The position numbers were made by a program, and so were the translations under genes. Positions 27,836 to 35,931 of a stretch of DNA of 64,000 nt are shown piece by piece (position 1 is the stretch's first letter; every line of letters begins with the position of its first letter). The notes below the pieces were generated by a model. The model made no database searches. It was not told the origin of the DNA and was given only the letters and a program-made list of their open reading frames with translations. Source of the stretch: Rhodobacteraceae bacterium HLUCCA12 (GTDB lineage Bacteria; Pseudomonadota; Alphaproteobacteria; Rhodobacterales; Rhodobacteraceae). Where the stretch lies: contig LJSV01000001.1 of the NCBI GenBank assembly GCA_001314715.1, positions 124,001-188,000 of the forward strand, in the 5' to 3' direction.

Positions 27836-29290
27836 ATGACCCTTGTTCACATCGATTTTGCCAGCGCCGAAGCCGACGCCCTTGCCCGCCACACCGGGCG
27901 GGTCGTGGCGTTCGCCGACGAAAGCCTGGACCCGTGGGCGCGGCGGATCGACCGGCTGACGCGCGGCGCGCTCAAGCGCGCGATGGACAGCGAGGCGTGG
28001 TCCGACCTCAAGCCCGGCGAAGGGTTGGAGCTTGCCTTTCCGGCCGGCATGGCGGCGCGGGCCGTGCACCTGATCCGGTTGCCCCGCAACGCCAAGCCGG
28101 CCGATCTGCGCAAGGCCGGGGCCACAATCGGCCGCGCGCTGGACACCGCCGGGGCGCTGGTCGCGGCGGCTTCGGTGCGCAAGATCGAACATCTGGCCGA
28201 GGGGATCGCGCTGCGCGCCTATGCCTTTGCCCGCAAGGCCGAGGCGCCCAAGGCTCTGGGTGATGTCACGCTGGCCTGCAAGGCCGCCGAGGCCGCCCGC
28301 ACCGCCGCCGCGCCGCTTCTGGCGCGCGCCGATGCGGTTCATTTCAGCCGCGATCTGGTCAACGAGCCGGCCAACATCCTGACCACCGTCGAGTTTGCGA
28401 AACGGCTTGAGGCGATGCGCGATCTCGGCCTCGAGGTCGAGGTGCTGGACGAGGCCGATCTGCACAAGCTGGGGATGCAGGCGCTGCTGGCGGTGGGGCA
28501 GGGGTCCGAGTCCCCGTCGCAGGTCGTCGTCATGCAATGGAAGGGCGGCGGCGATGCCGCGCCGCTGGCGCTGGTCGGCAAGGGCGTTGTGTTCGATACC
28601 GGCGGCATCTCGATCAAGCCGGCGGCCGGGATGGAAGACATGACGATGGACATGGGCGGCGCGGGCGTCGTCGCCGGGGTCATGCGCGCCCTGGCCGCGC
28701 GCAAGGCCAAGGCCAATGTCGTGGGCCTGGTAGGCCTGGTCGAGAACATGCCCGACGGGCGGGCGCAGCGTCCGGGCGACGTGGTTACGTCGATGAAGGG
28801 CGACACGATCGAGGTGATCAACACCGACGCCGAGGGGCGCTTGGTCCTGGCCGATGTGATGTGGTACGCGCAAGACCGCTTCAAGCCTGCCGCGATGGTC
28901 GATCTGGCGACGCTGACGGGGGCGGTGATCATCGGGCTGGGCCATGAAAAGGCGGGTGTCTTTGGCAATGACGACGGGTTGTGCGCCGATTTCCTGAAAG
29001 CGGCCGAGGACACCGGCGAGGGGGCCTGGCGGCTGCCGCTGGACCCGGCCTATGACGCGCAACTGAAGTCGCGCATCGCCGACATGAAGAATGTCGGCGG
29101 GCGCCCGGCGGGCTCGATCACTGCCGCGCAGTTCCTGCAACGCTTCGTCAAGCCCGACGTGCCCTGGATCCACCTCGATATCGCCGGGGTGACGCTGATC
29201 GACAAGGAAACCGCCTTCGCCCCCAAGGGGGCGACCGGCTGGGGCGTGCGGGCGCTGGATACGCTGGTCAGAACCCGCTTCGGCGGCTAG
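27836..29290 (+). CDS. pepA: Leucyl (cytosol) aminopeptidase PepA
   Basis: PepA is a hexameric two-metal M17 aminopeptidase that trims N-terminal residues from peptides in the cytoplasm. The 484-residue protein has the catalytic-domain motifs GKGVVFDTGGISIKP, DMGGAGVV, the NTDAEGRLVL signature that binds metal, and the late GRPAGSITAAQFL. The ATG at 27836 matches the family N terminus better than one 105 bases upstream. Divergence from lptF and linkage to holC are typical of proteobacteria. Confidence 0.95.
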   Translation: MTLVHIDFASAEADALARHTGRVVAFADESLDPWARRIDRLTRGALKRAMDSEAWSDLKPGEGLELAFPAGMAARAVHLIRLPRNAKPADLRKAGATIGRALDTAGALVAAASVRKIEHLAEGIALRAYAFARKAEAPKALGDVTLACKAAEAARTAAAPLLARADAVHFSRDLVNEPANILTTVEFAKRLEAMRDLGLEVEVLDEADLHKLGMQALLAVGQGSESPSQVVVMQWKGGGDAAPLALVGKGVVFDTGGISIKPAAGMEDMTMDMGGAGVVAGVMRALAARKAKANVVGLVGLVENMPDGRAQRPGDVVTSMKGDTIEVINTDAEGRLVLADVMWYAQDRFKPAAMVDLATLTGAVIIGLGHEKAGVFGNDDGLCADFLKAAEDTGEGAWRLPLDPAYDAQLKSRIADMKNVGGRPAGSITAAQFLQRFVKPDVPWIHLDIAGVTLIDKETAFAPKGATGWGVRALDTLVRTRFGG

Positions 29291-29296
29291 GGGCCG

Positions 29297-29770
29297 ATGG
29301 CCGTCGCGCGGTTCTATCACCTGACGCAAGACCCGCTCGAAGGGCTGTTGCCGATCCTGATCGGCAAGGCGTTCGAGGCGGGCTTGCGCGTTGCGCTGCG
29401 CGGCACCGACGGGACACGGATGGAGGCGCTGGACCGCCAGCTCTGGCGCGGCGAGGGGTTCTTGCCGCACGGGCTGGCGGGCGGGCCGCATGACGCCGAT
29501 CAGCCCGCGCTCTTGTGCTGGGACGATCGCGCCGCGCCTGACCTGCCCAACCGCCCCGGCTGCCTGATCGCGCTGGATGCCAGCCCCGTCAGCCCCGACG
29601 AGGCCCGCGCGCTGGACCGGCTGTGCATCGTGTTCGACGGGCTGGATGCCCAGGCGGTCGAGGCGGCGCGCGGGCAGTGGCGCGCCCTGACCCATGCCGG
29701 GATCGCGGCCGAATACTGGAGCCGCGCCAGCGGCCGCTGGACCTGCGAGGCGCGCCACCCCAAGGAATAA
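29297..29770 (+). CDS. holC: DNA polymerase III chi subunit
   Basis: HolC links the clamp-loader complex to single-stranded DNA-binding protein. The 157-residue product has the chi pattern: an N-terminal RFYHLTQDPLE, an early KAFEAGLRVAL helix, LWRGEGFLPHG, and a late WRALTHAGIAAEYW. It follows pepA by six bases, the usual pepA-holC pair. Confidence 0.9.
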   Translation: MAVARFYHLTQDPLEGLLPILIGKAFEAGLRVALRGTDGTRMEALDRQLWRGEGFLPHGLAGGPHDADQPALLCWDDRAAPDLPNRPGCLIALDASPVSPDEARALDRLCIVFDGLDAQAVEAARGQWRALTHAGIAAEYWSRASGRWTCEARHPKE

Positions 29771-29788
29771 GCGCGCGCGGGCTTTTAC

Positions 29789-29805
29789 TTGCGAACGAAT
29801 CGCAA
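29789..29805. promoter_or_regulatory. Palindrome upstream of metal ABC transporter (Fur/Mur-type operator candidate)
   Basis: The site TTGCGA-ACGAA-TCGCAA is a perfect 6-bp inverted repeat with a 5-base centre, 46 bases before the ATPase start. Alphaproteobacterial Fur-family (Mur/Fur) boxes have a similar TGC-rich, 15-19-base palindromic form. Manganese or iron repression of the transporter is the simplest reading. Confidence 0.55.
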
Positions 29806-29851
29806 TAGCGTCAACGCTGGCGACCGCGAGTCGCACTTTGCCGGGGGCCCC

Positions 29852-30649
29852 ATGGACGCGCTGCACGAGCCGCATATCGCCTGCCATATCGAGGATCTGA
29901 CCGTCAGCTACCAGGAACGGCCGGTGCTATGGGATATCGACCTCGATATTCCGCCGGGGGTCATGGCGGCGATCGTGGGCCCCAACGGCGCGGGAAAATC
30001 CACGCTGATCAAGGCCGTGCTGGGTTTGGTGAAGCCGGTGGCGGGCCATGTGCGCATCTTTGGCCAGCCGATCCGCGCCGCGCGCCGCCGGGTGGCCTAT
30101 GTGCCCCAGCGCCAGTCGGTGGACTGGGATTTCCCGGCCACGGTGCTGGAGGTGGTGTTGATGGGCCTGTACGGCCAGCTGGGCTGGCTGCGCCGCCCCG
30201 GCCGCCAAGCGCGCGCGCGCGCCATGGCGGCGCTGGAACAGGTCGGCCTGAGCGACTATGCCCGGCGCCAGATCAGCCAGCTTTCGGGCGGCCAGCAGCA
30301 GCGCGTCTTCATCGCCCGCGCCCTGGTGCAGGAGGCCGATCTCTATTTCCTCGACGAGCCGATGGCCGGGGTCGATGCCGTGACCGAAGCCGCGATCGTC
30401 GCGCTGTTGAAGGCGCAGCGCGATGCGGGCAAGACCGTGATCGTGGTGCATCACGACTTGCAGACCGTTGCGCGGTATTTCGACTGGCTGGTGATGCTGA
30501 ACCAGCGCATCGTCGCACAAGGCCCGGTTGCGCAGGTCTATACGGCCGAGAATTTGCGCGCCGCCTATGGCGGGCAACTGGCACTGATCGGCGCGCTGGA
30601 CGGATCGTTTGAAACCGGCAAGCCGGCACCGACGGACCGCGCGCCATGA
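29852..30649 (+). CDS. Metal ABC transporter ATP-binding protein (MntB/SitB/ZnuC type)
   Basis: This 265-residue ATPase would power import of Mn2+, Zn2+ or Fe2+. It has Walker A GPNGAGKST (43-51), the Q-loop region YVPQRQSVDWDFP that is typical of the metal (cluster 9) group, the signature LSGGQQQR (144-151), Walker B LYFLDEP, and a switch His in VVHHDLQT. The ATG at 29852 was preferred over one at 29789, which falls in the palindrome. It is coupled to the first permease by ATGA. No gene for a solute-binding protein precedes or follows the cluster in this window. Confidence 0.9.
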   Translation: MDALHEPHIACHIEDLTVSYQERPVLWDIDLDIPPGVMAAIVGPNGAGKSTLIKAVLGLVKPVAGHVRIFGQPIRAARRRVAYVPQRQSVDWDFPATVLEVVLMGLYGQLGWLRRPGRQARARAMAALEQVGLSDYARRQISQLSGGQQQRVFIARALVQEADLYFLDEPMAGVDAVTEAAIVALLKAQRDAGKTVIVVHHDLQTVARYFDWLVMLNQRIVAQGPVAQVYTAENLRAAYGGQLALIGALDGSFETGKPAPTDRAP

Positions 30650-31743
30650 GCTTCGACATCAGCCATACCCTTGTCACCGTCGCCATGGCGGCCGCGCTGA
30701 TCGGGGCCTTGGCCGGGGTTTTGGGCAGTTTTCTGGTCCTGCGCGGACAAAGCCTGCTGGGCGATGTCATCTCGCATGCCGCGCTGCCCGGCGTGGTCGG
30801 CGGGTTCCTTATTGCCGGGGGGCGCAGTTTTGCCGCGATCTTGCTTGGCGCGCTGGCGGCCGGGGCGCTGGCGGGCCTGTCGGTTCAGGGTTTGCGCCGC
30901 GTGGCCGGGGTCAAGCCCGATGCGGCCCTGGGCGTGGTTCTGAGCCTGTTCTTTGCCGCGGGCGTGGTGCTTTACAGCCTGGCGCAGGCGCGGCCCGGTG
31001 CGGCCGGGGTCGAGGTGTTCCTCTATGGTCAGGCGGCTTCAGTGCTGCGAACCGACCTGCCGCTGATGGCCGGAGTTGCCCTTGCCGTGCTGGCCGTGAT
31101 CGCGGCCCTGTGGAAGGAGTTCCAGTTCGTCAGCTTCGATCCGCAGGGTGCGCGCGCGGCCGGGTTGCCGGTGGATGCGCTGGAAACGGCGCTCAGCGTT
31201 CTGGTTGCCATCGCCATCGTGCTGGGGCTCGCGCTGGCGGGTGTGGTCCTGATGGTGGCCATGCTGATCGCGCCGGCCGTGGCGGCCCGGCAATGGGTCG
31301 ACCGGCTGGCACCGATGGTGATTCTGGCAGCGCTCTTCGGCGCCGGATCGGGCGTCGTCGGCGCCGCCCTTTCGGCAATGGGTGATGGGGTCGCCACAGG
31401 CCCGGTGATGGTGCTGGCCGCAACCGTCGTCGTTGCGTTGTCACTTGTGCTCGCGCCGGGCCGCGGGGCGCTGGCCCAGGCCCTTGCACGGGTTACGGCG
31501 CGCCGCCGCCTGCAACGGCGGCAGGTGCTGGACGCGCTGCGCGGGCTGTCCGTCGAACACGGCAATCCGGGCCACCGCAGCGAAGAGGCGATGATCGACA
31601 CCTATCTGGGCGCGTCGGCCCGCCCGGTCCTGGAACGCCTTGAGGGCGAGGGGCTCATCCGCCGTGACGTGCATGGCCCGGACCGGCGCCCGCATTGGGC
31701 GCTGACCGCGCGCGGGCAGCAAGCCGCCGAGGGCCGCGAATGA
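30646..31743 (+). CDS. Metal ABC transporter permease with winged-helix-like tail (first)
   Basis: The first about 270 residues form an ABC-3 family permease (hydrophobic helices; LRGQSLLGDVISHAALPG near the N terminus; WKEFQFVSFDP; LMVAMLIAPAVAARQW). Residues 280-365 add a charged cytoplasmic tail with helix-turn-helix-like segments (RRQVLDALRGL; ARPVLERLEGEGLIRRDV; HWALTARGQQAA), resembling a winged helix. Standard family members stop near 280 residues. It overlaps the second permease by four bases. Confidence 0.88.
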   Translation: MSFDISHTLVTVAMAAALIGALAGVLGSFLVLRGQSLLGDVISHAALPGVVGGFLIAGGRSFAAILLGALAAGALAGLSVQGLRRVAGVKPDAALGVVLSLFFAAGVVLYSLAQARPGAAGVEVFLYGQAASVLRTDLPLMAGVALAVLAVIAALWKEFQFVSFDPQGARAAGLPVDALETALSVLVAIAIVLGLALAGVVLMVAMLIAPAVAARQWVDRLAPMVILAALFGAGSGVVGAALSAMGDGVATGPVMVLAATVVVALSLVLAPGRGALAQALARVTARRRLQRRQVLDALRGLSVEHGNPGHRSEEAMIDTYLGASARPVLERLEGEGLIRRDVHGPDRRPHWALTARGQQAAEGRE

Positions 31744-32894
31744 GCGCGCTCTTGCAATCGGTTCCGGCCATGATCCTGATGACCGGCGCGCTGGTGGCGC
31801 TGTCGGGCGCGCTGCTGGGCACGTTTCTGGTGCTGCGCGGGCAGTCCATGGCCAGCGACGCGATCTCGCATGCGATCGTGCTGGGCATCGTGCTGGCCTG
31901 GTTCGTCACCGGCGCGCGGTCCGGGCCGCTGGCGGTGGGCGGCGCGGCGCTGGCCGGGCTTGCCAGCGTGCTGGGCGCCCAGGCGCTGGCGCGCACCCGC
32001 CTGATGGCGCAGGATGCCGCGCTGGGGCTGGTGTTTCCGGCGATGTTCGCGCTGGGGGTGCTGCTGATCAACCTGAATGCGCGCAACCTGCATCTGGATA
32101 TCGACACCGTTCTGCTGGGCGAGATCGGGTTCGTCTGGCTGGAAACGAAAACGCTGCTGGGGCTGGAACTGCCCGCCGCGGCGGTCACGCTGGGCGTGGT
32201 GGCGATGCTGAACGCAGGCTTCATCACCCTGTTTTGGAAAGAGCTGAAACTGGCGTCCTTTGATCCGGGCCTGGCCAGTGCCTTCGGGTTTCGTCCCGGC
32301 CTCATCGGGGCCGTGCTGCTGGCCCTGACCTCGGCCACGGCGGTGGCGGCGTTCGACGCGGTGGGCGTGGTGCTGTTCATGGCGTTCCTGATCGTGCCGC
32401 CCGTCACGGGGCTGTTGCTCAGCCGCAGGCTGTGGGCGATGCTGGCGATCGCCGTCGGCTCGGGGCTGTTCTCGGTCGGGGCGGGATATGCGCTGGCGAT
32501 CCGCTGGGATGTGTCGATCGGCGGCATGATGGCGGTTGCCACCGGCGCGGGACTGGTGGTCGCGCTGGTGGCCGCCCCGCGCAGCGGGCTGGTGGCCGCG
32601 CTGATCCGCCGGCGCCTGCTGCGCGACGAGGAACGGCTCAATACCCTTCTGATCCATCTGGCCAGCCACAGCGATACGCCCGACCGCGCCGAGGAATGCA
32701 CCGAGGCCGCCTTTGTCGAACATCTGCACTGGACGCGCGACGATGCGCGCGCCGTGATCCTGTCGGGGCTGGATCGCGGGCTGATCCGGCGCGACGGGGC
32801 GCTGTTTTCGCTGACCGAGGCGGGCGCGGCCCGTGCGGGGATGCTGATGCGCGCGCATGACCGGCGGCGCGCCCTGCCGCCCGATACCCGCTGA
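31740..32894 (+). CDS. Metal ABC transporter permease with winged-helix-like tail (second)
   Basis: This 384-residue ABC-3 permease probably forms a heterodimer with the product of the previous gene. The membrane part (about 1-285) shows LRGQSMASDAISHAIVLG, LFWKELKLASFDP and FMAFLIVPPVTG. The remaining about 95 residues are soluble and winged-helix-like (EERLNTLLIHLAS; FVEHLHWTRDDARAVI; LDRGLIRRDGALFSLTEAG). The tail is similar in plan to that of its partner but divergent in sequence. It converges with murQ. Confidence 0.88.
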   Translation: MSALLQSVPAMILMTGALVALSGALLGTFLVLRGQSMASDAISHAIVLGIVLAWFVTGARSGPLAVGGAALAGLASVLGAQALARTRLMAQDAALGLVFPAMFALGVLLINLNARNLHLDIDTVLLGEIGFVWLETKTLLGLELPAAAVTLGVVAMLNAGFITLFWKELKLASFDPGLASAFGFRPGLIGAVLLALTSATAVAAFDAVGVVLFMAFLIVPPVTGLLLSRRLWAMLAIAVGSGLFSVGAGYALAIRWDVSIGGMMAVATGAGLVVALVAAPRSGLVAALIRRRLLRDEERLNTLLIHLASHSDTPDRAEECTEAAFVEHLHWTRDDARAVILSGLDRGLIRRDGALFSLTEAGAARAGMLMRAHDRRRALPPDTR

Positions 32895-32908
32895 CGGCAG
32901 GCCCCGGC

Positions 32909-33793
32909 TCAGGCGGGGGCGGCGAGTGCCAGGTGAAGCCGCCCGCCCGCTTCGGCCAGCAGCCTGTCGGCCCCGGTACGGTCGAGCCCGCGCGCCAGCA
33001 TGACGATGGCGTGTTTGATCGTGCCACCCTCGGCCAGCGCGCGGCGCGCGGCCTCGGGCGGGGCATCGGCCAGCTCGGCCACCATCTCGACCGCGCGGGC
33101 GCGCAGCTTGTCGTTGGTCGGTTCCATCTCGACCATGCGCCCGCGCCAGACATGGCCAAGCCGCAGGAAGACGCCGGTCGACAGGATGTTCAGCGCGGCC
33201 TTCTGCGCGGTCCCGGCCTTCATCCGCGTCGATCCGGCGACGATCTCGGCGCCGGTCGGCAACAGGACCGGATGGGTGCAGACGCTTTCCAGCGTGGCGC
33301 CGGGGTTGTTGAACAGCCCGACCGTCAGCGCGCCCTTGGCGCCGGCATGCCTGAGCCCCGCCACAACGAACGGCGTGCGCCCCGATGCCGCGACGCCGAT
33401 CACCGCGTCCTGCGCGCCCATCCCGGCCGCGTCCAGCGCGGCGATCGCGGCGGGTTCGTCATCCTCGGCGCCTTCGACCGCGCGCAAAAGCGCGCTCTCG
33501 CCCCCGGCCATCAGCGCCAGCGCCCGATCCTGCGGCCAGCCAAAGGTGGGCAGCAGTTCGGCCGCGTCCTGCACCGCGATCCGCCCCGATGTGCCCGCCC
33601 CCAGATAGATCAGCCGCCCGCCCGTGCGCAGCCGCGCCGCCACGGCGTCGATGGCCGTGGCCAGTGCGCCCGCAGCGCCTTGCAGGGCGGCAACGGCGGC
33701 CAGTTGCCCCTCGATCATCGTGGTGACCATGTCCTCGGTCGGCCAGGTCTCGACCCCGGCATAACGGGTGGCGGCGGATTCGGTGGTGTTCAT
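32909..33793 (-). CDS. murQ: N-acetylmuramic acid 6-phosphate etherase
   Basis: MurQ cleaves the lactyl ether of MurNAc-6-phosphate to GlcNAc-6-phosphate and lactate in cell-wall recycling. The 294-residue SIS-domain protein has IYLGAGTSGRIAVQDAAELL, the GVAASGRTPFV loop and the AEIVAGSTRMKAGTAQK stretch. It is coupled to the kinase gene upstream (ATGA). With nagA, divergent next door, the set would take MurNAc or GlcNAc to glucosamine-6-phosphate. Confidence 0.95.
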   Translation of the reverse strand: MNTTESAATRYAGVETWPTEDMVTTMIEGQLAAVAALQGAAGALATAIDAVAARLRTGGRLIYLGAGTSGRIAVQDAAELLPTFGWPQDRALALMAGGESALLRAVEGAEDDEPAAIAALDAAGMGAQDAVIGVAASGRTPFVVAGLRHAGAKGALTVGLFNNPGATLESVCTHPVLLPTGAEIVAGSTRMKAGTAQKAALNILSTGVFLRLGHVWRGRMVEMEPTNDKLRARAVEMVAELADAPPEAARRALAEGGTIKHAIVMLARGLDRTGADRLLAEAGGRLHLALAAPA

Positions 33794-34680
33794 GCGCTCT
33801 CCCTGGCGAAATGGGCGGCGGCAAGGGCCGCATCCAGCGTCTTGAAGGCGGGGCTTGCATCCGGCAACAGGGCCGACAGACGTTCGGCGATCGCCGGATG
33901 AAGGGCCAGAACGCCGCCCGCGAAAACCAGCGGCCCGGCCGCGTCGGCACCCATGGCGCCGCGGTCGCGCAGGATACGCGCAAGCCGCGCCAGTTCATCC
34001 GCGGCGCGTTCCAGGATCGCCCGCGCCTCGGCATCGTCATCGGCGGCGGTGGCAACCGCGCGTGCCAGCAGGCCGATCCGCCCGCGATCCCCGCCATAGA
34101 CATGGCGGCGAACCGCGTCCCAGCCGTGGCCGCCGATGGCGGCGAACAGCGCCTGCGCCAGGGGCGTTTCGGCGCGCCCGGTCTCGTCAAGGCGGCGCAG
34201 CACGCAACGCAGCGCCCGCAGCGCGATCCACGCGGCCGAGCCGGCATCGTCGATCAGCGCGCCGTGCCCGCCGATCACCAATGCCGCGCCGTCTACATTG
34301 CGCGTCATGCCGACCGAACCGGTTCCCGCCAGCACCAGATGCCCCGGCCCCCGGCCAAAGGCGGCGCGCCAGGCCAGTTCGATGTCGGTCTCAAGGCTGA
34401 TCGCATCCGCCGGCAGCCCCAGCGCCCGCCCGCAGATCGCAGCGATGGTGGCGTCACCGCCCAGCCCCGCGCCGGTCAGGCCCAGATGGGCGCGCCGCGC
34501 AACAACGGGCACGGCCGCGCGCACCGCGTCCAGCGCGGCGACAAAGGACGGGCCGTTGGCGCCAACGGCATCCAGCGCCGTGGCGCCCGGCGCCGTGCCG
34601 CGCGCCATCGGTGCGCCGGTGCCGTCCAGCAGCACCCAGCGCGTCGCGGTTCCGCCCATGTCGATGCCCACAAACGCCAT
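33790..34680 (-). CDS. BadF/BadG-type amino-sugar kinase (GlcNAc/MurNAc kinase candidate)
   Basis: The 296-residue protein begins AFVGIDMGGTATRWVLLDG, the phosphate-1 motif of the ASKHA kinase fold, followed by GLTGAGLGG, VLAGTGSVG and GGHGALIDDAGS. These fit BadF-type N-acetylglucosamine kinases and the related MurNAc kinase MurK. Position between murQ and nagA argues for phosphorylating GlcNAc and/or MurNAc at O-6. The start at 34680 excludes a long antisense extension over nagA. Confidence 0.82.
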   Translation of the reverse strand: MAFVGIDMGGTATRWVLLDGTGAPMARGTAPGATALDAVGANGPSFVAALDAVRAAVPVVARRAHLGLTGAGLGGDATIAAICGRALGLPADAISLETDIELAWRAAFGRGPGHLVLAGTGSVGMTRNVDGAALVIGGHGALIDDAGSAAWIALRALRCVLRRLDETGRAETPLAQALFAAIGGHGWDAVRRHVYGGDRGRIGLLARAVATAADDDAEARAILERAADELARLARILRDRGAMGADAAGPLVFAGGVLALHPAIAERLSALLPDASPAFKTLDAALAAAHFARESA

Positions 34681-34779
34681 CGCGCCACCCCCTGGCCCAA
34701 GCGATAGCGCCTGCGCCCGATGAATGCCACCGCTTTGCGCCGCGCGCGGCTTGGGGTATGGCAGGGCAAGGGGGTGCGC

Positions 34780-35931
34780 ATGCGGGCAGAGGTATACCGG
34801 GCCGAATGGCTTCATGATGGCGACGCGTTGTACCGGGGCGCGGCCCTGCTGGTGCGCGCGGGGCGGGTGGCGGATGTCCTGCAGGCCGGGCAGCCGTTGC
34901 CGCCCGATGCGCGGTTGCACGACCTGGGCGCGGGCGGGATCGCGCCGGGGATGGTGGATGTGCAGGTCAACGGCGGCGGCGGGGTCATGCTGTCGGGTGC
35001 GGACGGGGTGATCGCGCGGATCTGCGACACCCATGCCCGGCTGGGTGCGACCGCGATCCTGCCGACCCTGATCACCGATACGCCCGATGCCACCGCGGCA
35101 GTGATCTACGCCGCGATCGGGGCGCGCCGCGCCGGTGTCGCGGGCCTTGCCGGTCTGCATCTGGAGGGGCCGCACCTGGATCCGCGCCGCCACGGCGCGC
35201 ATGATCCGGCGCTGATCCGGCCCATGACGGCGGCGGATCTGAAGCTTTATCGCAAGGCCGTGTCGGACCTTGGCGCGCTGATGATCACGCTTGCCCCCGA
35301 GGCCGCGAGCCCCGCGCAGATCGCCGAACTGGTGGCGGCAGGGGTGATCGTCAGCCTGGGTCACAGCGATTGCACCGAGACCGAGGCCCGCGCGGCCATC
35401 GAGGCGGGCGCGCGCTGCGTCACGCATCTGTTCAACGCGATGAGCCCGCTGGGCCATCGCGCGCCGGGTCTGGCCGGGGCGGCGCTGGATGCGCCGGTGG
35501 CCGCGGGCGTGATCGCCGATGGTCTCCATGTGCGCGATCCGGTGTTGCGCATCGCCTTGCGGGCAAAGCCTTCGCACATGTTGTTCCTGGTCAGCGATGC
35601 GATGGCCGTCGCGGGCACCGATCTCGACGCCTTCACGCTGGGCGGCCGGCGAATCCTGCGCCGCGCGGGGCGTCTGACGCTGGCCGATGGCACGCTGGCG
35701 GGGGCCGACATCACCCTGCCGCAAGCGGTGGCGCATCTTGTGGTGGCGGGGTGCGGGTTAGAGCGGGCGCTGGCCATGGCGACCGCGGTGCCCGCCGATG
35801 TGATCGGCGCGCGGGCCGGGCGGCTGATGTCTGGCCGGCCGGCCGATTTCGTGCATCTGGACGACGCCTTGGCGCTGGCCGGGGTCTGGCGCGGCGGGCG
35901 GCGGTTGACCGATCCTGAGCCGTTACCGTAG
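34780..35931 (+). CDS. nagA: N-acetylglucosamine-6-phosphate deacetylase
   Basis: NagA deacetylates GlcNAc-6-phosphate to glucosamine-6-phosphate. The 383-residue amidohydrolase has GMVDVQVNGGGG, the metal and substrate motif HLEGPHLDP, SLGHSDCT, THLFNAMSP, the VIADGLHV segment and VSDAMAVAG with the catalytic Asp. The ATG at 34780 follows AAGGGGG. It is divergent from the kinase and murQ genes, and its last 9 bases overlap the downstream minus-strand gene. Confidence 0.94.
   Translation: MRAEVYRAEWLHDGDALYRGAALLVRAGRVADVLQAGQPLPPDARLHDLGAGGIAPGMVDVQVNGGGGVMLSGADGVIARICDTHARLGATAILPTLITDTPDATAAVIYAAIGARRAGVAGLAGLHLEGPHLDPRRHGAHDPALIRPMTAADLKLYRKAVSDLGALMITLAPEAASPAQIAELVAAGVIVSLGHSDCTETEARAAIEAGARCVTHLFNAMSPLGHRAPGLAGAALDAPVAAGVIADGLHVRDPVLRIALRAKPSHMLFLVSDAMAVAGTDLDAFTLGGRRILRRAGRLTLADGTLAGADITLPQAVAHLVVAGCGLERALAMATAVPADVIGARAGRLMSGRPADFVHLDDALALAGVWRGGRRLTDPEPLP

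Noticed and set aside
33790-35736. Single 648-residue minus-strand protein covering the kinase and the region opposite nagA
   Set aside because: The kinase homology begins at the ATG at 34680. The upstream part is antisense to nagA and has no protein-like features.
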